From assembly GCA_050181915.1 (NCBI GenBank), contig JBFXCS010000001.1:372001-436000 (forward strand): DNA of 64,000 nt. The letters are read 5' to 3'. The stretch is from JBFXCS01 sp050181915. Its GTDB lineage: Bacteria > Actinomycetota > Thermoleophilia > Miltoncostaeales > Miltoncostaeaceae. A program made the position numbers and the translations under genes. Every line of letters starts with the position of its first letter. Within the stretch, counting starts at the first letter, position 1. Below the pieces are notes generated by a model. The model saw only the letters and a list, made by a program, of their open reading frames with translations, was not told where the DNA came from and did not search any database. Positions 42,767 to 50,384 of the stretch are shown in pieces.

Positions 42767-42800
42767 GGGCGCCGCGCCGGTCGTCTGGCACAGTGCCCCG

Positions 42801-43493
42801 GTGACCGCGGAGCCCCACCACGAGGACGCGCTCGCCGCGCTGGTCGACGACCTGGAGGCGGCGCGGGCCGCGGCGCGGGCGGTCGCCGGCGTCGCCCCGC
42901 TGGGCGTGCGCGCGGTGGAGCCCCTCGCGGGCCGGCGCGCCTACCTCTGCGCCTTCGAGGGGCCGGCCTTCCTGTGCCTCGACGCCGCCCTGCGCCCCGA
43001 GGCCGGGGAGCGGCGGGTGCGCGAGGCGGCGTCGGCGAGCCTGCTGTGGGAGCACCTGGAGGTGCTGGTCGACGCGGGCCGGCTGCGCACGCTCGCCGCG
43101 GCGGTGGGGCGGCTGCTCGCCCTGGGCGGCGATCCACCCCAGGTGGCCGCCGCCCTCGAGGTCGTCGCGACCCGCGCGCTGGAGCTGGCGACCTGGCGCG
43201 AGCATCCGCTGCGGGCCCTGGCGTCGGTGCCCGACCTCGACCGGGCGACGGCGCTCCAGGAGCGGGTGGTCGGCGCCTGGGGGCTGTTCGTGCGGGCGTC
43301 CGACCCGCTGGTCGAGCGTCAGGACGAGCTGGGCGCGGACCTGGTGGGGGCGCTGAGGCACGTCGAGGAGACGGCGCAGGCCGCCGGCGTCCACGCCCGG
43401 CTGGCCGAGAGCCTGGCCGCCGCCATGCCCGACTGCGCCGAGGGCGCCGCCGAGGTGGCGGCGGCCCACATCACGAGGCTGCGGCCGGGCTGA
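42801..43493 (+). CDS. Hypothetical alpha-helical protein
   Basis: A 230-residue, almost purely helical, Ala/Leu/Glu-rich protein without membrane segments or known motifs. I do not recognise the family. A short beta stretch (GVRAVEPLAGRRAYLCAFEG near 35-54) is followed by helices. The GTG start is 6 bases after CACAGT, a one-base variant of the TACAGT seen before def and ffh. The 3' end overlaps the convergent aldo/keto reductase-like gene by 23 bases. Confidence 0.5.
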   Translation: MTAEPHHEDALAALVDDLEAARAAARAVAGVAPLGVRAVEPLAGRRAYLCAFEGPAFLCLDAALRPEAGERRVREAASASLLWEHLEVLVDAGRLRTLAAAVGRLLALGGDPPQVAAALEVVATRALELATWREHPLRALASVPDLDRATALQERVVGAWGLFVRASDPLVERQDELGADLVGALRHVEETAQAAGVHARLAESLAAAMPDCAEGAAEVAAAHITRLRPG

Positions 43494-44391
43494 GGGCGCC
43501 GCCGGCGCGGAGCTCGTCCACCCGCTCCAGCTCGGAGGGGTCGAGGTCGTCGAGATCCGGCGCGGCGGCGAGCTCCTCGACCTGCGCGAGGGCGTAGGCG
43601 CCTGGCACCGCGCTCGCGACGGCCGGCCCGCAGAGCACCCACTTGAGCGCCGCCTGGCCCAGGGTGCGCGGGCGGTCGCGGGCGAGGAAGCGGAGCTCCT
43701 CCACGGCGCGGAGGCCGTCCCGCAGCCAGCCCTCGGGGCGGTCGCGGCGCCGGTCTCCCGGCGGGAAGACGGTGCCGGCCGTGTACTTGCCCTCCAGCAT
43801 CCCCGAGGCGAGCGGCGAGAGGGCGATGAGCGCCGTGCCGGCGGCGAGGGCCTCCCCGGCCAGGCCGGCGGCGGGCTCCGGCTCGAGCAGGTTGTAGGGG
43901 AGGGCGATCGACGTGACCGCCGGCACGGCGAGCGCGGCCCGGGCGGCGCGGACCGCCGCCGCCCGGCCGCCGAGGCGCACGCCCACGCACCCCGCGCGCC
44001 CCGCGCCCACCAGCTCGCCGACGGCATCGGCCAGATCGCGGGAGCGCAGCATCGTGAGCGGGGGCTCGGCGAGCTGGACGATGCCGGGGGCCGCGCCCAG
44101 CCGCTCGGCCGCCGCCGCGCACGCACCGGCCAGGCCGGCCGGATCGGCCGGGACCGTGACGGCGTGGACGACCGCCTCCTCGCGGCCGGCGCAGGCGCGC
44201 CCCACCAGCTCCTGGGCCCGCGGCCGGTCGCTCGAGTCCACCAGGGTCACCCCGGCGTCCAGGGCGGCGCGCACCAGCGCCAGGGCCTCCCGCTCGTCGC
44301 TCTCGCCCTCCCAGCCGACGCCCAGCGTCCATGCCCCCAGACCGACCTCGGAGACGGTCAGATCGGCGCGCGGAAGGCGGCGATATCTCAT
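43471..44391 (-). CDS. Aldo/keto reductase-fold protein lacking the catalytic tetrad
   Basis: A 306-residue protein with clear aldo/keto reductase architecture: VSEVGLGAWTLGVGW near 12-26, ALPYNLLEP near 160 and LSPLASGMLEGKYT near 187-200. The catalytic residues are gone. The expected DxADxYG reads VDSSDRPRAQELVG (Asp kept, Tyr absent), the strand with catalytic Lys reads VVHAVTVPADP, and the xxHxP histidine position reads IVQLAEPP. NADP-binding segments near the end remain partly. It is probably a pseudoenzyme or binds a ligand in another way. ATG 44391 is chosen; it is divergent from the phoX-like gene. Confidence 0.75.
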   Translation of the reverse strand: MRYRRLPRADLTVSEVGLGAWTLGVGWEGESDEREALALVRAALDAGVTLVDSSDRPRAQELVGRACAGREEAVVHAVTVPADPAGLAGACAAAAERLGAAPGIVQLAEPPLTMLRSRDLADAVGELVGAGRAGCVGVRLGGRAAAVRAARAALAVPAVTSIALPYNLLEPEPAAGLAGEALAAGTALIALSPLASGMLEGKYTAGTVFPPGDRRRDRPEGWLRDGLRAVEELRFLARDRPRTLGQAALKWVLCGPAVASAVPGAYALAQVEELAAAPDLDDLDPSELERVDELRAGGALSPAAAS

Positions 44392-44442
44392 TCGGTACGG
44401 CGCTCCAGCGATGTAGGAAACGTTCTCAACACGGATACGTGA

Positions 44443-44477
44443 CTGAAACCTGAAGGCGCCCCCGCCCGTCCTATCGT
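44443..44477 (+). promoter_or_regulatory. Tandem CTGAA repeats plus -10 (TATCGT), PHO-box-like
   Basis: Two CTGAA units (44443-44447 and 44450-44454) are 7 bases apart, and the second ends exactly 17 bases before TATCGT (44472-44477). This places the repeats where a -35 would be, as in activator-dependent PhoB/PhoP promoters. The gene is a PhoX-type phosphatase. The unit is not identical to a published consensus that I can confirm. Confidence 0.35.
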
Positions 44478-44513
44478 CGCGACGACCGTCCTGCCGAACG
44501 GGAGCCTCCACCC

Positions 44514-46295
44514 ATGGCCACAGTAGAGACGCCGCCGGACCTCGACCCGGGCGACGAGCGACGCGACCCCGCCGACGCCAGCGCCTGGCACTCCCTCGTC
44601 GAGGGCCGTATGAGCCGGCGCACGCTGCTGAAGGGCGCCGCCGCCGGCGCCGTCGCCGCGGCCGTGCCGCTGCAGCTGCGCACCGAGACCGCCACCGCGA
44701 CCGGCCGCCCGCACGGCCGCAGGCGCGCCTTCTTCAGCCCGATCGCGCCGACCGCCGCCGATGCGCTGGTGCTTCCGCGCGGCTTCCGCGCCGACGTGCT
44801 CGCCGCCTACGGCTCGCCGATCGGGAAGGGCCTCACCGCGGGCTTCAACCACGACTGGATCGGCTACTACCCGATCGACCTGCTCGAGCGCGGCACCGAC
44901 CCGTTCGCGCCCGACCGCGGCTTCTCGCCGAAGCGCGCGTCCAGCCGCGAGGGGCTGCTGGTGATCAACCACGAGTACGTCAACCCGCTCTTCGTGGGGG
45001 GCTACTCGGGCAGCGGCCCGAAGTCGCCCGAGCAGCTCGCCGCCGAGCAGGCCGAGCAGGGCATCTCGGTGCTGCGCGTGCGTCGCGACAGGCGCGGCCG
45101 CTGGTCGGTCGTCGAGGACGACGACGCCTACGCGCGCCGCATCGACGCCACCAGCGCCCTGACCCTCGACGGCCCCGCGGCGGCGATCGACGGCGGTCCC
45201 GCGGCCGTCGGCACCTTCGCGAACTGCTCCGGCGGCATGACGCCCTGGGGAACGGCGCTGTCGTGCGAGGAGAACTTCGCCGAGTACACCGCCGCGTCCC
45301 CCGCCGGCTCGGGCTGGCCGGCCGAGCCGTACGGCAGGCGCCACTACGGCTGGGTGGTCGAGGTCGACCCCTTCGACCGCTCCAGCACCCCCCGCAAGCA
45401 CACGGCGATGGGCCTCTTTCGCCACGAGAACGTCGCGATCCGCGTCGGCCGCGACGGCACGGTCGTCGCCTACATGGGAGACGACAAGGCCGACTCGTGC
45501 GTCTACAAGTTCGTCGCCGACACGAAGCTCTCGCGCTCGCGCGAGGCCAACATGTCGATCCTCTCGTCGGGGAAGCTCTACGTCGCCAACTTCGGCAAGG
45601 GCGCCTGGGTGCTGCTCGACTACGACTCCTCGGACGCCCTCAAGGCCGCCGTGAAGGCCGACGGCACGCCCCAGTTCGCCTCGCAGACCGACGTCCTCGC
45701 CGACGCGCGCGGCGCGGCCCTGGTCGCCGGCGGCACCCCGGTGGACCGGCCGGAGGACATCGAGGTCAACCCGGTGGACCACAGCGTCTTCGTCGCGCTG
45801 ACCAACAACACCGGCCACGGCAACTTCCACGGCCAGATCGTGCGGCTCGCCGAGGCGGACGACGACCCGGCGGCGACGGCCTTCGAGTGGAGCATCTTCG
45901 CCGTCGGCGGGCCGCAGAGCGGCTTCTCCTCGCCCGACAACCTGATCTTCGACGCGGCCGGCGACCTGTGGATGGTCACCGACATCTCCAGCTCGTCGAT
46001 CGGCACCGGCATCTACGCCTTCCAGGGCAACAACGCGCTGTTCTACCTGCCCACCTCGGGCCCGGACGCCGGCACGGCCTACCAGTTCGCCAGCGGCCCG
46101 GTGCAGTGCGAGATGACCGGTCCGCAGTGGACGCCCGACGGCAGCACGCTGTTCCTGTCGGTGCAGCACCCCGGCGAGGGGTCGCCGTCGGCCGACGCGC
46201 CCACTAGCCGCTGGCCGAACGGCGGCGCCGACATCCCGCGCCCCGCCTCGGTCGCGATCACCGGTCCCTGGGAGGCGCGCCGTGGACGCCGGTAG
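44514..46295 (+). CDS. Tat-exported PhoX-type alkaline phosphatase (DUF839)
   Basis: PhoX enzymes are calcium/iron-dependent phosphatases that release phosphate from organic esters outside the cell. The 593-residue protein has a twin-arginine signal (SRRTLLKGAAAGAVAAAVP near 34-52). The beta-propeller contains the family signatures VINHEYV near 150, NCSGGMTPWGTALSCEE near 241-257, RHENVAI near 303 and PEDIEVNP near 416, where the metal-binding Cys, Glu and Asp residues lie. Length is near that of other PhoX proteins. The start is ATG 44514, 36 bases after the -10 hexamer. The next small gene overlaps its end by 14 bases. Confidence 0.85.
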   Translation: MATVETPPDLDPGDERRDPADASAWHSLVEGRMSRRTLLKGAAAGAVAAAVPLQLRTETATATGRPHGRRRAFFSPIAPTAADALVLPRGFRADVLAAYGSPIGKGLTAGFNHDWIGYYPIDLLERGTDPFAPDRGFSPKRASSREGLLVINHEYVNPLFVGGYSGSGPKSPEQLAAEQAEQGISVLRVRRDRRGRWSVVEDDDAYARRIDATSALTLDGPAAAIDGGPAAVGTFANCSGGMTPWGTALSCEENFAEYTAASPAGSGWPAEPYGRRHYGWVVEVDPFDRSSTPRKHTAMGLFRHENVAIRVGRDGTVVAYMGDDKADSCVYKFVADTKLSRSREANMSILSSGKLYVANFGKGAWVLLDYDSSDALKAAVKADGTPQFASQTDVLADARGAALVAGGTPVDRPEDIEVNPVDHSVFVALTNNTGHGNFHGQIVRLAEADDDPAATAFEWSIFAVGGPQSGFSSPDNLIFDAAGDLWMVTDISSSSIGTGIYAFQGNNALFYLPTSGPDAGTAYQFASGPVQCEMTGPQWTPDGSTLFLSVQHPGEGSPSADAPTSRWPNGGADIPRPASVAITGPWEARRGRR

Positions 46296-46617
46296 CGCCA
46301 GCCCGCTCGTCGTCCACGAGCGCACCCTGCTGGGCGCGATCGACGCGCACCTGGGCGCCCTGTCCCACAACTCGCCGTGGCTGGTCGATCCGCGCGGCGA
46401 GGCGCTCGACGCGATGGCGCGGGAGTGGCTGGGCGACGCGGGGCGGAACTGGCTGCCCGACGTGCCGGCCGGCTGGGTGCGGCGCCACCTCGACCGCTTC
46501 GACGGCGAGGAGCGCGAGCTGCGCGCCCGGGCGGTCGACGACTTCCTCGCCTGGGCCGAGGAGCAGGGGCTGATCGCCCGCGCGCGGCTTCCGTACGGGG
46601 TGGCGGCGCAGGGGTAG
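46282..46617 (+). CDS. Small hypothetical protein after the phosphatase gene
   Basis: A 111-residue protein with no known motif. It is Trp-rich for its size (PWLVDPRG, REWLGDAGRNWLPDVPAGW near 47-65) and mixed helical, with no signal peptide. The GTG start overlaps the phosphatase gene by 14 bases, so it is probably translated from the same message. Its TAG stop forms the first three bases of the -10 hexamer of the next gene. Confidence 0.5.
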   Translation: MDAGSASPLVVHERTLLGAIDAHLGALSHNSPWLVDPRGEALDAMAREWLGDAGRNWLPDVPAGWVRRHLDRFDGEERELRARAVDDFLAWAEEQGLIARARLPYGVAAQG

Positions 46618-46620
46618 CCT
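46615..46620 (+). promoter_or_regulatory. -10 hexamer TAGCCT for the gene at 46627
   Basis: TAGCCT is followed by CCCGCC and the GTG start. The hexamer begins in the stop codon of the preceding gene. Confidence 0.45.
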
Positions 46621-46626
46621 CCCGCC

Positions 46627-46911
46627 GTGGCCCTGCACGGCACCGAGATCGCGTTCCGGCTCGGCCCGGGCTCCCTCGAGGAGGCCCGGGCCGTGGCGGC
46701 GCGGCTGTCGGCGGCGGCGGGCGGCAGCAGGCGCCGGGTGCTGTTCGTCAACGCGGACGCCGGCGAGTACGGCTGGCTGGGGGAGTGGGACGACGCCGCG
46801 GCGGCCGCCGGCTTCGCGGAGCGTCCGGCGGCGGCGGCCGAGCTGGCGCGGCTGGAGGCGCGCACCGGGAAGCGGCCGCGGGTGCGCCTCTACGCCATGG
46901 AGGAGGGCTAG
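46627..46911 (+). CDS. Small hypothetical protein
   Basis: A 94-residue alpha/beta protein, with strands VLFVNADAGEYGWLGEWDD near 39-57 and VRLYAME near the end, and alanine-rich helices between. It resembles a small ferredoxin-like monooxygenase or YCII-size module in outline only; I make no functional call. The leaderless-type hexamer supports the start. It meets the convergent Tim44-like gene with a 4-base overlap. Confidence 0.45.
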   Translation: MALHGTEIAFRLGPGSLEEARAVAARLSAAAGGSRRRVLFVNADAGEYGWLGEWDDAAAAAGFAERPAAAAELARLEARTGKRPRVRLYAMEEG

Positions 46912-47759
46912 CCCGGAGCGGTGGGGGAGCCGGCGGGCTCGGACGGCTGGACGGGCCCCTCGTCCTGGTTCACGAGCTTCGCGGTGAGATGGTAGCCGCC
47001 CTCGGTGCCCTGCTGGATCTCGTCCAGCACCCACCCGCGCTCCGGGTCGCGGGCGAAGCTCCAGAACTGGGTGAACCGGGTCACGGTCTCCTTGTTGCCG
47101 TTGACGAAGGCGCCGGTGGCGGCGTCCTCCATCCAGTCCCGGGCGGCGCAGTGGAGGAGCGCCACGAAGCGGTCCTCGCCGTCGTCGGTGACGTTGTGGA
47201 CGCGCACGATCTCGATGTCGCCGAGCGAGAGGTCCTCGATGCGGTTCACCCGGTTCTGCGCCGCCAGGCCCTCGAGCTGCAGGCGGTGGCGCTCGTAGAG
47301 GGCGTCCGAGACGTAGGGGCGCGAGCTCTCGACGTCGCGCGCGGCCCACGAGCGCTGCACGGGGAAGAAGCACTCGCGCACCCGCTCGACCAGCGCGTGG
47401 GGGTGCCAGTAGCCGTCGCCCAGGTCGGCGGCGGCGAGCGCCTTCTGCACCTCGGCGCGGCGGGCGCGGGACACCGAGATCACCAGCCCCCTGCCGGTCT
47501 GCTTGCCGACGGCCGAGATGAAGAGGAGCAGGAGCCACGGCGACAGGATGACGAGCAGCAGCACCCACCACGGCCCCGAGAAGGAGGCGCCGTCGCCCCC
47601 GCCTCCGGAGTAGCCGCCCCCGCCTCCGGAGTAGCCGCCGCCCCCGCCCCCGCCGCCGCCGGTCGCTCCGCCCGCCAGGGCGAGCCCGGTGGCGGGCAGC
47701 GCCGCGGCCGCGATCGCGGCCGCCGCCACGGCGAGCAGGGTGCGGCGGGCGCGGCTCAC
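46908..47759 (-). CDS. Tim44-like domain membrane protein
   Basis: A 283-residue protein. A signal-like hydrophobic stretch (about 6-30) is followed by a Gly/Tyr/Ser-rich linker GGGGYSGGGGGYSGGGG near 36-52, a second membrane helix WWVLLLVILSPWLLLLFISA near 60-79, and a C-terminal Tim44-like alpha/beta domain (VRECFFPVQRSWAARDVESSR near 118-138; FWSFARDPERGWVLDEI near 232-248). Such proteins bind the membrane or partner proteins; the exact role in bacteria is unknown. The GTG start overlaps the small upstream gene (GTGA), the fifth in the operon from 49214. Confidence 0.75.
   Translation of the reverse strand: MSRARRTLLAVAAAAIAAAALPATGLALAGGATGGGGGGGGGYSGGGGGYSGGGGDGASFSGPWWVLLLVILSPWLLLLFISAVGKQTGRGLVISVSRARRAEVQKALAAADLGDGYWHPHALVERVRECFFPVQRSWAARDVESSRPYVSDALYERHRLQLEGLAAQNRVNRIEDLSLGDIEIVRVHNVTDDGEDRFVALLHCAARDWMEDAATGAFVNGNKETVTRFTQFWSFARDPERGWVLDEIQQGTEGGYHLTAKLVNQDEGPVQPSEPAGSPTAPG
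47595..47636. repeat. Perfect tandem repeat, 2 x 21 bases
   Basis: GCCCCCGCCTCCGGAGTAGCC occurs at 47595-47615 and 47616-47636. On the minus strand it encodes the GYSGGGG repeats in the linker between the two membrane segments of the Tim44-like protein. Confidence 0.8.
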
Positions 47760-47851
47760 CGGGAGCGGCGGTTGCGGATGACGATGAGGGTCACGATCAG
47801 CACCGCCAGGACGACGACGATGGCCAGGGGGACGGCCTCGACCGGGTTCAC
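47756..47851 (-). CDS. 31-residue single-pass membrane protein
   Basis: A very small gene, VNPVEAVPLAIVVVLAVLIV followed by TLIVIRNRRSR. It is one hydrophobic helix with a basic tail, so it should insert with the C-terminus in the cytoplasm. It is fixed between two genes by 4-base overlaps on both sides (GTGA with the MarR-like gene, GTGA with the Tim44-like gene), which strongly suggests it is translated. It may assist the Tim44-like protein in the membrane; that is inference. Confidence 0.6.
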   Translation of the reverse strand: MNPVEAVPLAIVVVLAVLIVTLIVIRNRRSR

Positions 47852-48291
47852 ATCTCGTCCTCGGCATCCCCGGGGCCCTCCTGAAGGAAGGCGAGCAGAT
47901 CCTCGACCGTGAAGCGGCCGCTCTGCATGGAGGCGACCAGGCCGTAGACGGTGGCGCTGTGGGGGCGCTCCATCACGTAGGCGCGCATCGCCTCGTTGGC
48001 GCGCTCCTCCAGCGCGGCGGCCCTCTCCCGCCCGGCGTCGGTCGCCTCGACGCCGTTCGGGCGGGCGGCGGCCAGCCCGCTCTCGACGAGCCGTCCCGAG
48101 AGGGCGGCGATCGCCTCCGGCTCGGCGCGCAGCCTCTCGGCGAGGCCGGTGATGGCGGCGGGCTCGGGCGCCGCCGCCAGCTCGCGCAGGATCAGGTACG
48201 AGCCCGACGACAGCCCCGCGTCGGTGACGGTCTGGTCGAGCACGCCCGCCAGCTCGGTGAGGAGCTGGATGTCCTCCTCGCTCCGGTACAT
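47848..48291 (-). CDS. MarR-like winged-helix protein
   Basis: A 147-residue protein with the MarR layout: N-terminal helices (LLTELAGVLDQTVTDAGLSS), a helix-turn-helix region near 50-75 (AITGLAERLRAEPEAIAALSGRLVE), a wing GLAAARPNGVEATDAGRE near 70-88 and C-terminal helices. GGAGG lies before ATG 48291. The context (membrane proteins) does not show its regulon. An upstream 108-residue gene ends 12 bases before it. It may regulate its own operon. Confidence 0.6.
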   Translation of the reverse strand: MYRSEEDIQLLTELAGVLDQTVTDAGLSSGSYLILRELAAAPEPAAITGLAERLRAEPEAIAALSGRLVESGLAAARPNGVEATDAGRERAAALEERANEAMRAYVMERPHSATVYGLVASMQSGRFTVEDLLAFLQEGPGDAEDEM

Positions 48292-48303
48292 CCGAAGGGC
48301 CTC

Positions 48304-48630
48304 CTACGGGCCGTAGCGGTGCGGCGGGGCGGGGCGCACGAGGGTCCTCGTCGCGCCGCCCCAGGTGCGGCCGGCGATGCCGCGGTCGTCCAGGATGCGC
48401 AGGGCCGAGCGCACCACCCCGGCGCGGGCGCCGTGCCCGTGGGTGTTCGCCACCGTGATCTCGAAGTCGTGGTCGGCCTGCCGCGTCACCGGGCGCGCGT
48501 TGGCGCGGGCGAGCGCCACCCGCGCGTCGCTCAGCCGCCGCGCGTCGTCGAGCGTGACGTAGACCTCGAATAGCGCCCAGTCGGCGGGCTGCTCCGCGAG
48601 CAGGTCGTCGAAGGCGGCGGCGTGGCTCAT
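48304..48630 (-). CDS. Small hypothetical protein (108 residues)
   Basis: An alpha/beta protein that begins MSHAAAFDDLLAEQPADWAL. It has a strand-rich middle (ALFEVYVTLDD, DHDFEITVANTHGHGARAGV) and ends in a basic Pro-rich tail. I do not recognise a family. The start overlaps the DUF1802 gene stop (ATGA). Conserved-looking HGHG near 64-67 could bind a ligand, which is inference. Confidence 0.5.
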   Translation of the reverse strand: MSHAAAFDDLLAEQPADWALFEVYVTLDDARRLSDARVALARANARPVTRQADHDFEITVANTHGHGARAGVVRSALRILDDRGIAGRTWGGATRTLVRPAPPHRYGP

Positions 48631-49214
48631 GCGGCTCCCCCCTGTGGCGTGGCGCAGGCGGCGAGCGCCGCCTCGACGGCGTTCGCGGCGTCGGCGAAGG
48701 CGTCGTCGTCGAGCACCGGCACCGCACCCGCGGGCGCCGGGACGGAATCGGGCAGGTCCACCCAGCTGGTGCAGCCGGCGAGCTCGGGCCCGGCCGCGAG
48801 CACGGGCGGCTCGGGCACGCGGCTGACGCGCAGCACCACCGCCCACAGCGGATGCTTGCGGCGCCAGCGCAGGCGCTCCTGGGCGTAGTCCTCGGTGAGG
48901 ATGTGCAGCGGGTGGATGGCGGCCAGGGCGTCCGGATCGGCGATCGGGTGGGCCGCGTGGATCTCGGCGAAGACCGCCAGCGGGATGCGCGAGGGCTCGT
49001 CGCGCCGCGCCAGCGGATCGGCGAAGCGCTCGCGCCACTCCGGCTTGATCAGCTCCGGGCGCTGGTGCTCGTGGCCCGGCAGGAGGTAGAAGCGGGGGTG
49101 CGGCAGCTCGAAGCGCTTCTCGTGGATGCCGCCCTTGCGGACGATGAGGACCTGGTCGCCGGCCGCGAGGGCCGCGATCGTCACCGCCCATTCCTTGAGG
49201 GCATGCTGCGCCAC
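48627..49214 (-). CDS. DUF1802 family protein
   Basis: A 195-residue soluble protein. The segment HALKEWAVTIAALAAGDQVL near 4-23 followed by IVRKGGIHEKRFELPHPRFY and LPGHEHQRPELIKP matches the DUF1802 family, which has no known function. GTG 49214 is preferred because TAGGCT lies exactly 7 bases before it and the codons upstream do not match the family. It is first in a five-gene minus-strand operon and is divergent from mqnE. Confidence 0.75.
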   Translation of the reverse strand: MAQHALKEWAVTIAALAAGDQVLIVRKGGIHEKRFELPHPRFYLLPGHEHQRPELIKPEWRERFADPLARRDEPSRIPLAVFAEIHAAHPIADPDALAAIHPLHILTEDYAQERLRWRRKHPLWAVVLRVSRVPEPPVLAAGPELAGCTSWVDLPDSVPAPAGAVPVLDDDAFADAANAVEAALAACATPQGGAA

Positions 49215-49221
49215 GTTCGGC

Positions 49222-49227
49222 AGCCTA
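49222..49227 (-). promoter_or_regulatory. -10 hexamer TAGGCT for leaderless DUF1802 gene
   Basis: On the minus strand TAGGCT is followed by GCCGAAC and the GTG at 49214. No ribosome binding site is visible. Confidence 0.5.
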
Positions 49228-49268
49228 GCGCGGGTCGAGTGTCCGGTGATGGTGACGGGAGCCCCTGA

Positions 49269-49274
49269 TAACGT
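49269..49274 (+). promoter_or_regulatory. -10 hexamer TAACGT for leaderless mqnE
   Basis: TAACGT is followed by 7 bases and ATG 49282, with no ribosome binding site. It is divergent from the hexamer at 49222. Confidence 0.5.
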
Positions 49275-49281
49275 GGCTCCG

Positions 49282-50367
49282 ATGATCGACTCCATCCTCG
49301 CGCGCGCGGCCGACGGGGGGAGGATCACGCCCGACGAGGCCGTCCTCCTCTACCGCGACGCCCCGCTGGCCGACCTGGGCGCCGCCGCCGACGCGGTCGT
49401 GCGCGCCCGCTACGGGGACACGGTCACCTACAACGTCAACGCGCACCTCAACCCCACCAACATCTGCGTCGTGGGGTGCGGCTTCTGCGCCTTCGCGGTG
49501 TGGACCGAGAAGGACGAGCGCGCCTACGCCTACAGCGTCGACCAGCTGGTCGAGCGCGCCGGGCAGCTCTCCGGCCTCGGCATCACCGAGCTGCACATCG
49601 TGGGCGGCATGACGAAGGAGTACGGCCTCGAGTACTACGAGGAGCTCTTCTCGGAGCTGAAGGCCGAGTACCCGCACATCTCGCTCACGGCCCTGACCGC
49701 GGTCGAGGTCGACTTCGTCGCCCGGCTGTCGAAGGTCGACCACGCCGAGGCTCTGCGCCGCCTGCGGGCGGCAGGGCACGACACGATGCCGGGCGGCGGC
49801 GCCGAGGTGTTCAGCGCGCGCGTGCGGAAGATCATCGCCGACCGCAAGGTGCCGGCCGAGACCTGGCTGGCGGTGCACCGCGAGGCCCACGGCCAGGGCC
49901 TGCGCACCAACGCGACCCTCCTGTTCGGGCACTTCGAGACCCCCGAGGAGCAGGTCGACCACATGCGCCGGCTGCGCGAGCTGCAGGACGACACCTCCGG
50001 CTTCCAGGCATTCATCCCGCTGCCGTTCCTGCCGGGCAACACCGAGTTCTCGTACCTCCCCGGGCCCAGCCGCGAGGAGAAGCTGCGCACCATCGCGGTG
50101 GCGCGCCTGTTCCTCGACAACTTCCCCCACATCAAGGGGCACTGGGTGATGCTGGGCGAGGAGATCACCTCCGAGGCGCTCTCGTTCGGCCTCGACGACC
50201 TCTCGGGCACCCTCACCGAGGAGCGCATCGCGCACGCGACCACGGTCCAGACGCCGCTCGGGCTGTCCCAGGAGCGGATGGAGACCCTGATCCGCGCGGG
50301 GGGGAAGGTGCCGGGCGAGCGCGGCACGCTCTACGACCCGGTGCGCCGCGACGAGGTGGCCGCCTAG
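49282..50367 (+). CDS. mqnE: Aminofutalosine synthase MqnE
   Basis: MqnE is a radical SAM enzyme that joins chorismate-derived carboxyvinyl-benzoate to adenosyl to make aminofutalosine, an early step of the futalosine route to menaquinone. The 361-residue protein has the cluster motif CVVGCGFCAF near 60-69 (C-x3-C-x2-C), ELHIVGGMTKEYGLEYYEEL near 96-115 and MPGGGAEVFSARVRKI near 171-186, then FQAFIPLPFLPGNTEF near 239-254. This pattern fits MqnE better than MqnC or CofH. The start is supported by the -10 hexamer. The other mqn genes are not in the window. Confidence 0.88.
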   Translation: MIDSILARAADGGRITPDEAVLLYRDAPLADLGAAADAVVRARYGDTVTYNVNAHLNPTNICVVGCGFCAFAVWTEKDERAYAYSVDQLVERAGQLSGLGITELHIVGGMTKEYGLEYYEELFSELKAEYPHISLTALTAVEVDFVARLSKVDHAEALRRLRAAGHDTMPGGGAEVFSARVRKIIADRKVPAETWLAVHREAHGQGLRTNATLLFGHFETPEEQVDHMRRLRELQDDTSGFQAFIPLPFLPGNTEFSYLPGPSREEKLRTIAVARLFLDNFPHIKGHWVMLGEEITSEALSFGLDDLSGTLTEERIAHATTVQTPLGLSQERMETLIRAGGKVPGERGTLYDPVRRDEVAA

Positions 50368-50384
50368 CCCCGTCGTGGGTCCGC

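Noticed and set aside
47590..47660. CRISPR-like repeats
   Set aside because: Only two adjacent 21-base copies without spacers; they encode a Gly/Tyr/Ser linker in the Tim44-like protein.
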